A stretch of DNA of 64,000 nt, taken from contig AP024674.1 in the NCBI GenBank assembly GCA_025998755.1, forward strand, positions 434,001 through 498,000, read 5' to 3'. Below the pieces are notes generated by a model. That model was given only the letters and a program-made list of their open reading frames with translations. It made no database searches and had not been told where the DNA came from. This document shows, one piece after another, positions 49,505 to 58,317 of the stretch; the stretch's first letter is position 1, and each line of letters begins with the position of its first letter. The translations under genes and the position numbers were made by a program. This DNA is from Armatimonadota bacterium (GTDB lineage: Bacteria; Armatimonadota; UBA5829; DSUL01).

Positions 49505-50800
49505 TCAGGGCACGACGATGTGGAGCACGGGCTTCGCGCCCGGTTGCAGATCCAGCGTGGCTTTGTAGGTCCTTCCGTCTGCTTGCACTGTCACTTCATA
49601 GGCGCCGTGGAATCCCCGGAATGTGAAGCTTCCGTCCGGAAATGTCCGACCGGACGTTTCCGTCCGCCATTCACGGTTGATCAGCGAATCCAGCGCTTCG
49701 TAGGCCGGCTTCGGTTTCCAGTCACGGGAGATGATGCCTCCCTGTTTCAGCCACGTAGAACCGTCCCAGAGCGCCCACAGCGTCAGCGCCTTGACCGCCG
49801 GATGGCTGAAAGCCACTGTGCAATAGTAGCGGTAGTAGCGCCCCTGAAACTCGGGCGTCCACTTGCCTTTCACGAAGTCCGACTGGACCTCCGCGCCGTC
49901 CGACGGCATGGTGATCTCCGTCAGGTGTACGTCTTTGCCCGTGGACGCCAGCGTGTCCAGCATCTCCAGCAGCTGGCTGGGTGATGGGACGCGGGGATGG
50001 TCGTGCGCCTGTTCTCCCAGCACGTCTATCTTCGCGCCTTTCGCCTCCAGCGCGGCGGCGTACCTCACGAATCGCTCCGCCTGGCCATCCCACTGATTCC
50101 CGAACTCGTTCAGCACGAGGATGGCGTCCGGGTCTGCCTGGCGGGCCAGGATGAACGCCTCAGCCGCATAGTCCGGCCCCCAGTTGCCCTCGAACCAGTG
50201 GCAGTGCAGCGGCTCGTTCACCACGTCCCAGAAGCGGATCTTTCCCCGGTAGCGGCTAGCGGCCTCCGTCACCCGCTGGCGGGCCTGCTCACGAACCTCC
50301 TCAGACGGGAGCTCCGCCAGCCACTTGGGGAAGCCGTTGCGTTCGTATCCCCAGATCAGGCAGTGACCCTTTACCGTGATTCCATTGGCGTGACACCACT
50401 GCACAAACCGGTCGGCCATCTCGTAATCGGGCGTGTCCTTCAGACGCTCCGTGTGCGGCCACTTCAGCATGTTCTCCGTGGTGGCGTAGTTGAACAGGCG
50501 GAGGAAGTAGCGCTGGAACTGCTCCCAGTCCTGCGGGGTGGGCATGCCCTTCGTCACGTCCCAGGACGGAAATGCGCATCCGAACAGGAACGCGTGCGAT
50601 GTCTGGCGGGCGCGCACAACGGCGCCTTGGACCGGTGTGCCGTCGCGGCGGGTGACGTAAACGGTGGCGTTCCCTTTACGGTTGCGCTCGATGCCCTCCT
50701 GAACCCGTTTCAGGATGTCCGGGGGAAGCTCAAAACCTGTGTCCAGTGCCAGGGCGGGAAGGCAGATGCTCAAAAGAGCGATCATCAGCAGGGCTTTCAC
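49505..50800 (-). CDS. GH10 endo-1,4-beta-xylanase
   Basis: Secreted xylan-degrading enzyme of 431 residues. Signal MKALLMIALLSICLPALA. After a short Ig-like segment (ATVYVTRRDGTPVQGAVVRA) the (beta/alpha)8 barrel has acid/base Glu in WDVVNEPLHCHWF, HCLIWGYERNGFP, ALWDGSTWL and nucleophile Glu in VHLTEITMP. The end SGRTFPDGSFTFRGFHGAYE is a C-terminal beta domain common in planctomycetal and armatimonadotal GH10 proteins. It indicates plant polysaccharide use. It is divergent from the LemA gene, with a long hairpin between. Confidence 0.9.
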   Translation of the reverse strand: MKALLMIALLSICLPALALDTGFELPPDILKRVQEGIERNRKGNATVYVTRRDGTPVQGAVVRARQTSHAFLFGCAFPSWDVTKGMPTPQDWEQFQRYFLRLFNYATTENMLKWPHTERLKDTPDYEMADRFVQWCHANGITVKGHCLIWGYERNGFPKWLAELPSEEVREQARQRVTEAASRYRGKIRFWDVVNEPLHCHWFEGNWGPDYAAEAFILARQADPDAILVLNEFGNQWDGQAERFVRYAAALEAKGAKIDVLGEQAHDHPRVPSPSQLLEMLDTLASTGKDVHLTEITMPSDGAEVQSDFVKGKWTPEFQGRYYRYYCTVAFSHPAVKALTLWALWDGSTWLKQGGIISRDWKPKPAYEALDSLINREWRTETSGRTFPDGSFTFRGFHGAYEVTVQADGRTYKATLDLQPGAKPVLHIVVP

Positions 50801-50856
50801 TCGCTATCTCCATTCAGCGGAATCTTCTCGCGCATCTTGGGATTCCACTTGCCCTC

Positions 50857-50891
50857 TGGAGTCTCCTGCCCCGCAGAGGCAGGAGACTCTA
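50857..50891. other. Long intergenic hairpin between the xylanase and LemA genes
   Basis: Arms GAGTCTCCTGCC (50859-50870) and GGCAGGAGACTC (50878-50889) are perfect, and the stem extends one wobble and one T-A pair outwards (50857-50858 with 50890-50891); the loop is CCGCAGA. There is no T-run, so termination is unlikely. It lies between divergent starts and could be a regulatory or mobile remnant site. Confidence 0.55.
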
Positions 50892-50962
50892 TGCCATTGT
50901 GGAGAAGTCTTCTTCCGGCTGCGCGGATGGATCCGGCAGCTCCCGGGGAGGAGAGTCTCGTG

Positions 50963-51523
50963 ATGCAGCACCCGGCAGCCTGGCTTGTGATCGCCGTCGC
51001 GGGCGTGATCGTTGGCTGGGTGATCGCTGTCTATAACCGGCTGGTGTCGCTGAGAGTCCGGGCGCGAAACGCCTGGGCGGATGTGGACGTGCAGCTCAAG
51101 CGCCGCTACGACCTGGTTCCCAACCTGATCGCGGTGGTGCAGGGGTATGCTTCTCACGAGAAGGCCTTGCTGGAGGACGTTGCCCGCCTGCGCTCGGAGG
51201 CGGTGGCCGCAAAGGGCCCTGCCGACCGAGAGGGGCCGGAGGGACAGCTCACCGGAGCCCTGCGCTCGCTGTTTGCTATCGCCGAGGCCTATCCCGAGCT
51301 ACGTGCCGATACTAGTTTCCGCAAGCTTCAAGAGCAGTTGGCCGACATTGAGGACAACCTGCAGTATGCCCGCCGTTATTACAATGCCGTTGTGCGCGAC
51401 ATGAATACGGCCACGGAGGTGTTTCCTCAGAATATCGTGGCGGCGGTCTTCGGCTTCCGGCGGTTGCCCTACTTTCAGGTGGGAGACGAGGAGCGCAGGG
51501 CGGTGGAGGTGGATCTCGGGTGA
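50963..51523 (+). CDS. LemA family protein
   Basis: Membrane-anchored helical protein, 186 residues. A single N-terminal helix (AWLVIAVAGVIVGWVIAVYN) is followed by the signature NRLVSLRVRARNAWADVDVQ then LKRRYDLVPNLIAVVQGYAS, and EDNLQYARRYYNAVVRDMNT. The cellular role of LemA is not firmly known; it often pairs with DUF2207 or TPM domain proteins. The ATG at 50963 has GGGGAGGAGAG 8 bases upstream (GTG at 50960 is an alternative). Its stop overlaps the GTG of the DUF2207 gene. Confidence 0.92.
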   Translation: MQHPAAWLVIAVAGVIVGWVIAVYNRLVSLRVRARNAWADVDVQLKRRYDLVPNLIAVVQGYASHEKALLEDVARLRSEAVAAKGPADREGPEGQLTGALRSLFAIAEAYPELRADTSFRKLQEQLADIEDNLQYARRYYNAVVRDMNTATEVFPQNIVAAVFGFRRLPYFQVGDEERRAVEVDLG

Positions 51524-53277
51524 CCACCCACTCCGCCGTTTCCCGCTTCCTGACATCCGTCACCCTGGCGGTGCTCACGACTCTGATCGCACCCCCGGCG
51601 CATGCCTGGATCATCCGGGAAATGTCCGTCGACATCACAGTGGCCCGGGACGCCTCTCTGGACGTCCGGGAGACCATCGAGGTGGACTTCGGCGAAGAGC
51701 AGCGTCACGGCATTTACCGGGAAATCCCTGTGCGTGAAAGTGGCCGCCAAATGGGTGGCCGCCGTGTCCGCGTGAGAGTGCTGGCCGTGACCGACGGGGC
51801 AGGCGCCATCCGGCGGTATCGCGCACGCCGCTCCGGCCGCTATGTCAGCGTGCGCATCGGCGATCCGGCGGCCTATGTCACCGCGGTGCAGCGCTACGTC
51901 ATCCGCTACCGGGTCGAGAACGGCATCCTCTTTTTCCCTGATCACGACGAGCTCTACTGGAACGCCACGGGAAATGAATGGCCGGTGGCCATCAATCGGG
52001 CTTCGTGCGTTGTGCGGCTGCCGGTCTCCTCAGGCCCTCAGCGTCTGCAGGCGAACGCCTGGGTCGGATCACTGGGCTCTACGGAGCGAGCGGAGGTGGA
52101 TCTGGCTCAGAATGGAGCCGTTTTCCGTTCTCCTCGGCCTCTTGGGTTTGCCGAAGGATTGACTGTGGCCCTGGGGTGGCCCAAGGGGATCGTTCAGCCG
52201 CCCTCGATGGCGCGCAAGGTGGTGTGGTTCCTGCTGGACAACGTTTTCGTGCTGATTCCGGCCATCTTCCTGCTCGCCATGACCATCATCTGGCGTGTCT
52301 ACGGCCGGGATCCGGCGGTGGGCCAGTCAGTGGCCGTCCGCTATGAGCCTCCGGGTGATCTTCGCCCGGCGGAGGTTGGGACGCTGGTGGATGAGATGGT
52401 GGACACGCGCGACATTGCCGCCACCATCGTGGATCTGGCAGTGCGCGGGTACCTCACCATCGAGGAGGGGCCATCCGGTATCCTGCTGGGGAAAAGGACA
52501 TACACCCTGCGGAAGACGGCCGAGCCCGGCAGTCGGGATCGTCGAGGCCAGCTTGCTCCCTACGAGAAGACCATTTACGAGAAGCTTTTCGCCTCGGGCG
52601 ATTCTGTCACCACGGAAGACCTCGAGAACTCTTTCTACCTCACTGTCGGGACAGCCTCGGATCAGCTCTATGCGGATCTGGCGCGGAAAGGCCTCTTTCT
52701 GGGGCACCCGGACAGGGTTCGCAAGGTATGGCTGGAAAGCGGCTGGTTCGTGTTCGGGGCCGGGGTGTTCCTGCTGTACATTGCCCTTTCCGACGAGTCG
52801 GGCAACTTTCCTCTGGAGCCGGGATGGGGCCTGGCCGCGGCGGTCTGCGGACTCATCGCGGTGGCCTTCTCACGTCTCATGCCCCGCAAGACGTTTTCGG
52901 GAAAGCGCGCCGCGCTGGAGATCCTGGGTTTTGAGGAATACCTGTCCCGCGCGGAGAAAGAGGACCTGAAACTCCAGGAGAAAAAGGGCATCTTCGAGAC
53001 CTTCCTGCCATACGCCATCAGCCTCAAAGTGGTGGAGCAGTGGGCCAGGGCTTTTGAAGGGATTCTTGACAAGAATCCCGACTGGTTCATCGGCGCCGAA
53101 GGACCCGGCCGCTTCCGTCCGGTGATTTTCGCCCGCTCCATCAATGCGGCGTGCTCCGGTCTGGGTTCGGCCATGACCAGCGCTCCACGTTCCGCTTCGG
53201 GCGGTGGAAGCGCGTTCGGCGGGGGAGGGGGATTTTCGGGAGGCGGTTTCGGCGGCGGAGGAGGAAGAGCGTGGTAA
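51520..53277 (+). CDS. DUF2207 domain-containing membrane protein
   Basis: Membrane protein of 585 residues that partners LemA in many genomes. A signal (about 1-28, ending PAHAW) is followed by the beta-rich DUF2207 region (DASLDVRETIEVDFGEEQRH, GIYREIPVR), a membrane helix near residues 232-255, a cytoplasmic winged-helix-like section (DMVDTRDIAATIVDLAVRG) and two close helices at about 412-450. The C-terminus is a glycine-rich tail (FGGGGGFSGGGFGGGGGRAW), typical of the family. GTG start coupled with the LemA stop. The function is unsettled. Confidence 0.88.
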   Translation: MTTHSAVSRFLTSVTLAVLTTLIAPPAHAWIIREMSVDITVARDASLDVRETIEVDFGEEQRHGIYREIPVRESGRQMGGRRVRVRVLAVTDGAGAIRRYRARRSGRYVSVRIGDPAAYVTAVQRYVIRYRVENGILFFPDHDELYWNATGNEWPVAINRASCVVRLPVSSGPQRLQANAWVGSLGSTERAEVDLAQNGAVFRSPRPLGFAEGLTVALGWPKGIVQPPSMARKVVWFLLDNVFVLIPAIFLLAMTIIWRVYGRDPAVGQSVAVRYEPPGDLRPAEVGTLVDEMVDTRDIAATIVDLAVRGYLTIEEGPSGILLGKRTYTLRKTAEPGSRDRRGQLAPYEKTIYEKLFASGDSVTTEDLENSFYLTVGTASDQLYADLARKGLFLGHPDRVRKVWLESGWFVFGAGVFLLYIALSDESGNFPLEPGWGLAAAVCGLIAVAFSRLMPRKTFSGKRAALEILGFEEYLSRAEKEDLKLQEKKGIFETFLPYAISLKVVEQWARAFEGILDKNPDWFIGAEGPGRFRPVIFARSINAACSGLGSAMTSAPRSASGGGSAFGGGGGFSGGGFGGGGGRAW

Positions 53278-53310
53278 GCGCGCAGGTTGTGCGGGAAAGG
53301 GAGGCTGGAC

Positions 53311-53904
53311 GTGGAGATTGAGACGCCTTCGGCGCTTCACAAGGTGGAAGATAACGACCTGGCCCGGCGTGCGGCGGAAGGGGACCGGCGGGCCTTCGAC
53401 CGGCTGGTGCACCGCTGGCGCGACCGTCTCTGGAGCGTAGCTTCCCGGATGTGCCGGGATTACGACGACGCGCAAGATGTCCTGGTGGGAGCATTCAGCC
53501 GGGCGTATTCGCGCATCCATCAGTTCCGGGGGGATGCCAGTTTCGGGACGTGGCTTTTCCGTATCGCCGCAAACGAGTGCATGGGCTTGCGCCGGTCCGA
53601 GTCGCGGAAGGCGGAGCGTCTGGAGCGAGAGACCGACCACGGCCTGGAGACCAGGGAGTTGCCGGACCTGTCTCTCCTGCCGGAGGAGGCGGCCCTCTCT
53701 TCCGATCTGATGGACGCCATCAACCAGGCGGCGGGAGCCCTTTCCGAACCCCTGCGGATCGTCTTTCTGCTGCGGGATGTGGAAGGCTTTTCCAATGAGG
53801 AGGTCGCAGAGATTCTGGGCATCAGTGTTCCGGCGGTGAAGAGCCGCCTCCACAGAGCGCGTGCCGCCATGCGCACTGAGCTGGAGCATTACCTTGCATC
53901 CTGA
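53311..53904 (+). CDS. ECF-type RNA polymerase sigma factor
   Basis: Extracytoplasmic-function sigma factor, 197 residues. Region 2: RRAFDRLVHRWRDRLWSVAS, YDDAQDVLVGAFSRAYSRIH, FRGDASFGTWLFRIAANEC. Region 4: LSEPLRIVFLLRDVEGFSNE, EVAEILGISVPAVKSRLHRA. The GTG at 53311 has AAAGGGAGG six bases upstream; an earlier TTG at 53287 would add an untypical start. Its gene abuts a zinc-finger anti-sigma gene and probably forms a sigma/anti-sigma pair that answers an envelope signal, in line with the LemA/DUF2207 neighbours. Confidence 0.92.
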   Translation: MEIETPSALHKVEDNDLARRAAEGDRRAFDRLVHRWRDRLWSVASRMCRDYDDAQDVLVGAFSRAYSRIHQFRGDASFGTWLFRIAANECMGLRRSESRKAERLERETDHGLETRELPDLSLLPEEAALSSDLMDAINQAAGALSEPLRIVFLLRDVEGFSNEEVAEILGISVPAVKSRLHRARAAMRTELEHYLAS

Positions 53905-53923
53905 TTCTGGAGAGCAAGCTGCG

Positions 53924-54157
53924 GTGGACTGCGGACGGGTCCGCGAAATGCTGCTGGAGATCGGCGCGGGGGGCGAGGCAGCGCTTGCGGAGTCGCTGGA
54001 ACGCCACTTGGAGGGCTGTCCGGCCTGCTCCCGCGAGTTCCGGAGCGTGGAGACACTGGTGAGGCTTGCCCGTCGAGCCCTGCACACGCCGGTGCCCGAG
54101 GAGCTCTGCCGCCATCTGGACCAGGTGCTGTTCGGCGAGGGGGACCACCGCGAATGA
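53924..54157 (+). CDS. Zinc-finger anti-sigma factor (zf-HC2-like)
   Basis: A 77-residue cytoplasmic protein starting VDCGRVREMLLEIGAGG, with the zinc-binding pattern Cys3, His and CxxC (RHLEGCPACS), as in ZAS domain anti-sigma factors. No membrane helix follows, so it is a soluble form. The GTG at 53924 with GGAGAG nine bases upstream gives the canonical N-terminus; a TTG at 53894 overlapping the sigma stop is the alternative. It probably binds and inhibits the sigma factor encoded just upstream. Confidence 0.8.
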   Translation: MDCGRVREMLLEIGAGGEAALAESLERHLEGCPACSREFRSVETLVRLARRALHTPVPEELCRHLDQVLFGEGDHRE

Positions 54158-54194
54158 GATTTCCTCCGGCCTTGGAGCAGGGAGAAAGATTCGT

Positions 54195-55100
54195 TTGAAC
54201 GCCCGGCGTCGCAATCTGCGCAACGGTCTGATCTTCTGCAGCCCGGCTATCGTAGGGCTTGCCGTCTTCACAGTTTATCCGGTACTGGCCAGCCTGTATT
54301 ACAGCTTCTGCAACTACACGGTCCTGAAGCCGGCGACGTTCGTGGGACTGGCCAACTACCGGGCACTGATCGCGGACAAGTTCTTCTATCAGTCCCTTTA
54401 CAACACGCTTTACTATGCGGTGCTGTCCGTGCCTCTGGGAATGGTGACTGCCTTTCTGCTGGCGGTGTTGCTGAACGCGAAGGTCCGGGGCCTGGCCTTC
54501 TTCCGGACAATCTTCTATTTGCCGTCCATCGTTCCCGTGGTGGCCAGTTCCGTGCTCTGGTTGTGGCTGCTGAACCCGGACAGCGGCATGGTGAACGCCA
54601 TCATTGACGCCATCGGCCGGATGTTGGGCATCCCCCTGCAGGGGCCGGGGTGGATGCAGTCCCCCGAGTGGAGCAAGCCCTCGCTCGTTCTGATGAGCAC
54701 CTGGGGGGCGGGGGGATGGATGGTTATTTTCTTGGCCGGTCTTCAGGATGTCCCTCGTGAGATGTACGAGGCGGCGGCCATAGATGGCGCGGGACGGGGA
54801 GGGATGCTCTGGCACGTCACGGTACCCTTCATGGGCCGCCACATAGTATTCGTTACCGTGATGGGGCTGATCGGGGCGTCTCAGTTCTTTGCGCCGGCAT
54901 ACGTGATGACGGGAGGGTCGGGCGAGCCCGCCGGCTCCACCCTGTTCTACAGCCTGTATCTGTTCCAGCAGGCGTTCAGTTACTTCCAGATGGGCTACGC
55001 CTGTGCGCTGGCGTGGGTGCTGTTTGCGGTCATTTTCGTGGGTACTCTGCTGTTCTTCAAGGCGACCGGGCGTTTTGCGGAGGCCACCGGTGAAGGCTGA
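54195..55100 (+). CDS. Carbohydrate ABC transporter permease (MalF/UgpA type)
   Basis: Membrane subunit of a sugar-import ABC transporter (CUT1 family), 301 residues with six helices. N-terminus LIFCSPAIVGLAVFTVYPVL; LANYRALIADKFFYQSLYNT, and the cytoplasmic EAA loop EAAAIDGAG that contacts the ATPase. A TTG start with GGGAGAAAG upstream fits the MalF-like length; the open frame extends into the anti-sigma gene and is discarded. It is paired with the next permease. The binding protein and ATPase are not in the window. Confidence 0.88.
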   Translation: MNARRRNLRNGLIFCSPAIVGLAVFTVYPVLASLYYSFCNYTVLKPATFVGLANYRALIADKFFYQSLYNTLYYAVLSVPLGMVTAFLLAVLLNAKVRGLAFFRTIFYLPSIVPVVASSVLWLWLLNPDSGMVNAIIDAIGRMLGIPLQGPGWMQSPEWSKPSLVLMSTWGAGGWMVIFLAGLQDVPREMYEAAAIDGAGRGGMLWHVTVPFMGRHIVFVTVMGLIGASQFFAPAYVMTGGSGEPAGSTLFYSLYLFQQAFSYFQMGYACALAWVLFAVIFVGTLLFFKATGRFAEATGEG

Positions 55101-55953
55101 TCGCGGAGCCGTTGTGAGCGATCCTCTGCAGCCGGGACCGGCGGGGCGCGTTCTGGTCTACGCACTGCTGTTCCTCTTTTCGGCCATTTTCGCCGCCCCT
55201 TTCTTCTGGCTGGTCACGTCTGCCGTGAAAAGACCCGAGCAGTTGATGGCCTATCCCATCCAGTGGATCCCGGATCCCGTGGTCTGGTCCAACTTCCGGG
55301 AGGGATGGTCATTCCGGCCGTTCTCGCTGTATCTGCGCAACACCCTCTACGTCGCGGTGCTCAGCACGATCGGATCTGTGCTCTCCAGTTCGCTGGTCGC
55401 CTACGGGCTAACGCGCATCGAATGGCCGGGAAGGCGGCTGCTGTTTGTCACGCTCATCGGGACGATGATGCTCCCCGGGCAAGTGGTGATGGTGCCGCTG
55501 TTCGCGCTGTTTGTGCGGCTGGGATGGGTGGATACGTTCAAGCCCCTGTGGGTGCCGACATTCTTTGCAGGGGCTTTCTACGTGTATCTGCTCCGCGGCT
55601 TCTTCCAGGCCATCCCGCGCGATCTGAGCGAGGCTGCCACCATTGACGGGGCGAGCGAGTGGGTCATCTACTGGCGCATCGTCATGCCTCTGGCGCGCCC
55701 TGCGCTGGCCACGGTGGGGCTGTTCGCTTTCATCGGCGCCTGGAACGATTTTGTCGGCCCTCTGATCTACATCGTCAACGAAAACAACTACACGCTCGCG
55801 CTGGGCCTCTCCATGTTCCGTGGCCAGTATGGCACCTACTGGCACTACCTTTTGGCTGTCTCTACCCTGGTCACGATCCCCATCGTGGTGCTGTTCTTCT
55901 TTACGCAGCGTACGTTCATCCAAGGCATTACGATGACCGGCCTGAAAGGCTAG
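55090..55953 (+). CDS. Carbohydrate ABC transporter permease (MalG/UgpE type)
   Basis: Second permease of the sugar importer, 287 residues. TM start VLVYALLFLFSAIFAAPFFW, SLYLRNTLYVAVLSTIGSVL, the EAA loop SEAATIDGASEWVIYWRIVMP, and the terminal FIQGITMTGLKG are typical of CUT1 MalG proteins. The GTG at 55090 lies inside the 3' end of the previous gene, with GGAGG five bases upstream. It ends before a strong hairpin. No substrate-binding protein or ATPase is adjacent; the cargo is unknown, perhaps oligosaccharides given the GH10 and GH3 genes nearby. Confidence 0.88.
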   Translation: MKADRGAVVSDPLQPGPAGRVLVYALLFLFSAIFAAPFFWLVTSAVKRPEQLMAYPIQWIPDPVVWSNFREGWSFRPFSLYLRNTLYVAVLSTIGSVLSSSLVAYGLTRIEWPGRRLLFVTLIGTMMLPGQVVMVPLFALFVRLGWVDTFKPLWVPTFFAGAFYVYLLRGFFQAIPRDLSEAATIDGASEWVIYWRIVMPLARPALATVGLFAFIGAWNDFVGPLIYIVNENNYTLALGLSMFRGQYGTYWHYLLAVSTLVTIPIVVLFFFTQRTFIQGITMTGLKG

Positions 55954-55967
55954 CTGGCACAGAGAAT

Positions 55968-55991
55968 GGGCCGCCCTATTGAGGGCGGCCC
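55968..55991. terminator. Strong hairpin between convergent permease and porB genes
   Basis: Perfect 10-base arms GGGCCGCCCT (55968-55977) and AGGGCGGCCC (55982-55991) with loop ATTG. The position between convergent genes suggests a bidirectional terminator, but neither side has a clear T-run, so the call is tentative. Confidence 0.6.
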
Positions 55992-56028
55992 CACGGTTGC
56001 CGTTTGGTGCAGGCAGCTTTGTGGCTTC

Positions 56029-56982
56029 TTATCCTGTCGCCACGGGCTCCTTGGCGGGGATAGGCTCGCCGGCCAGCGTCAGCAGGCGCTCCCATTTCTC
56101 GTCCACGTGCTTCTGGAACTCGGGCAGCATCCACTCATTGCCCGGCCGGAAAAGATGCCGATATTTGGTCTGTTTCTTAAGATACGCCTCCACAGGCATC
56201 TTCTCGCGCGGCTTGTAGGTGATCTTGTACTCTCCGTTCACCACCTCATACAGCGGCCAGGCGCAAGTGTTCACCGCCAGCCGGCCCAGCTCAATAGTCT
56301 CCTCCGGCGGGAAGGCCCATCCCAGACGGCAAGGAGCCAGCACATTGATGAACGATGGCCCATCCGTAGCCAGCGCCTTCTGCATTTTGGTGATCAGGTC
56401 GTTCCAGAAGCTCGGAGATCCCTGCGCAACATACGGGATGCCGTGGGCCACCAGAATGGCCGTCAGATCCTTCTCAAACTGCTTCTTGCCGTAACCTTTG
56501 CGACCCACCGGGGTGGTGGTCGTCTCTGCCCCGAACATCGTGGCCCCGGAGCGCTGCACACCGGTGTTCATATAGGCCTCGTTGTTGTAGCAGATGTAAA
56601 GCATCCGGTGGCCGCGCTCCATCGCTCCGGAGAGCGACTGCAGCCCGATATCATAAGTGCCGCCGTCGCCGCCGAATGCCACGAAACGGACCTCCTTGTC
56701 ATACTTGCCTTGCCGCTTCAGCGATTGATAGGCCGCTTCCACGCCAGAGATGGTGGCCGCGGAGTTCTCAAACGCGCTGTGAATGAAAGGAGTGTTCCAG
56801 CTCGTGTAAGGGAACAGAGTGCTGGTCACCTCAAGGCATCCGGTGGCGCACCCCACCACCAGCGGCTCGTCTGCCGCCATCATCAGCATCCGGGCGACGA
56901 TGGGAGCGCTGCAGCCCGCACAGGCGCGGTGCCCCCCGGTGAATCGCTCAGGCTTGCGGGAAAGCTCTTTCAGGTTCGCCAT
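56029..56982 (-). CDS. porB: 2-oxoacid (pyruvate):ferredoxin oxidoreductase beta subunit
   Basis: TPP-binding subunit, 317 residues. TPP/Mg motif is in FGGDGGTYDIGLQSLSGAME, with YNNEAYMNTG. Cysteines for the [4Fe-4S] cluster are in ACAGCSAP and GCATGCLE, plus a later one in VLAPCRLGW, as in known PorB subunits. Substrate could be pyruvate or another 2-oxoacid; the SAT-like motif CLEVTSTLFPYTSW supports the pyruvate/POR branch. It is third in the gamma-alpha-beta operon. The enzyme couples decarboxylation to reduction of ferredoxin, cytoplasmic and oxygen-sensitive. Confidence 0.92.
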   Translation of the reverse strand: MANLKELSRKPERFTGGHRACAGCSAPIVARMLMMAADEPLVVGCATGCLEVTSTLFPYTSWNTPFIHSAFENSAATISGVEAAYQSLKRQGKYDKEVRFVAFGGDGGTYDIGLQSLSGAMERGHRMLYICYNNEAYMNTGVQRSGATMFGAETTTTPVGRKGYGKKQFEKDLTAILVAHGIPYVAQGSPSFWNDLITKMQKALATDGPSFINVLAPCRLGWAFPPEETIELGRLAVNTCAWPLYEVVNGEYKITYKPREKMPVEAYLKKQTKYRHLFRPGNEWMLPEFQKHVDEKWERLLTLAGEPIPAKEPVATG

Positions 56983-57031
56983 TTCTTGTTATCCTTGAAT
57001 CCGTTTCCGTTGTTCTCTGTCCGCTGCGCCT

Positions 57032-58261
57032 CTACTCGCGCACGCCCAGGTAGGTGAATCGCTCTTTCACCTCACCGGTCTTGCCGATCTCCTGCAGCTC
57101 ATCAAAGACCTGCCGGATCAACGCCGGTCCGCAGTCCCGTCCGCCCAGACCGTATACATAGTCCTTCATAGGCGGGCGGTTCTTCGACTCGTACAGCGCA
57201 GAGCGCAGCTCACCGAAGAGCGGTCCGCCCAGACCGGCCAGCCCGTCCGAGCGGTCCATCACTCCCACGGCCTTGCGTCCTGCCAGCAGGGCGGCCATCT
57301 CATCATAAGGGAACGGGCGGAACACGCGGATCTTCAGCAGACCGGCCTTCACGCCAGCCTCGCGCAGATCATCCACCACGGTTTTGGCCGTGCCGGCCGT
57401 CGAGCCTAGCAGCACGATGACATACTCGGCATCGTCCAGTTTGTAACCCTCATACAGCCCGTAGGTGCGGCCGCTGATCTTGCCGTACTCCTTGCCGATC
57501 TCAAGGATGACCTCTTTGGCTTTTGCAATCGGCTCGGCAAGCTGGCGGCGATGCTCAAAGTAGAAGTCCGTGAAATCCAGCGGACCAAATGTGCGCGGGG
57601 TGTCCACGTCTAGAAGCTTTACCTTCGGGTTGTAGGTTCCCACGAACTGGCGAACAGTGTCATCCGGCAGCACCTTCACCACCTCCATCCCGTGGCTGAT
57701 GATGAACCCGTCCATGGTCACCATCGCGGGGAGCAGAATGTCCGGGTGCTCGGCAATGCGGATTGCCTGTATGGTGTTGTCGTAAGCTTCCTGCGCGTCC
57801 TCGCTGAAGATCTGGATCCACCCCGAGTCGCGCGCTCCCATGGTGTCCGAATGGTCGCAGTGGATGTTGATGGGTGCCGACAGGGCACGGTTCACGTCAG
57901 CCAGCACGATGGGCAGCCGCAGCCCAGCCGCGATGTAGAGCATCTCCCACATCAGGGCCAGCCCCTGAGCACTTGTTCCCGTCATTACGCGCGCGCCCGC
58001 TGCCGATGCCCCGATACAGGCGCTCATCGCAGAGTGCTCGCTTTCCACCGCCACGTATTCGGTGTCCACAAGCCCGTCTGCGACATAGTTGGAGAATATC
58101 TGGACAATCTCAGTGGCGGGAGTGATGGGGTAGGCGGCGACGACGTCGGGGTTGATCTGTTTCATCGCCATGGCAACGGCTTCGTTGCCGGTGAGGGCGG
58201 CGATCTCCTGGGCGGCCTCCGGCCCCTTGGCCGCCTTATCCTTGATTTTCGCTTCTGACAA
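57032..58261 (-). CDS. porA: 2-oxoacid (pyruvate):ferredoxin oxidoreductase alpha subunit
   Basis: Large subunit, 409 residues. The substrate/CoA domain starts PDVVAAYPITPATEIVQIFS, ESEHSAMSACIGASAAGAR, TGTSAQGLALMWEML, and RDSGWIQIFSEDAQEAYD, all typical of PorA. The C-terminal domain II (LLGSTAGTAKTVVDDLREAG) is present. No delta domain is fused. It lies 56 bases after porG and 49 bases before porB, with no ferredoxin-like gene between. Confidence 0.94.
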   Translation of the reverse strand: MSEAKIKDKAAKGPEAAQEIAALTGNEAVAMAMKQINPDVVAAYPITPATEIVQIFSNYVADGLVDTEYVAVESEHSAMSACIGASAAGARVMTGTSAQGLALMWEMLYIAAGLRLPIVLADVNRALSAPINIHCDHSDTMGARDSGWIQIFSEDAQEAYDNTIQAIRIAEHPDILLPAMVTMDGFIISHGMEVVKVLPDDTVRQFVGTYNPKVKLLDVDTPRTFGPLDFTDFYFEHRRQLAEPIAKAKEVILEIGKEYGKISGRTYGLYEGYKLDDAEYVIVLLGSTAGTAKTVVDDLREAGVKAGLLKIRVFRPFPYDEMAALLAGRKAVGVMDRSDGLAGLGGPLFGELRSALYESKNRPPMKDYVYGLGGRDCGPALIRQVFDELQEIGKTGEVKERFTYLGVRE

Positions 58262-58317
58262 CGGTCATCTCCTTGACGTTCTGAGAAATCCGGGATCTGG
58301 CCCCGGCGCGCAAGAAA

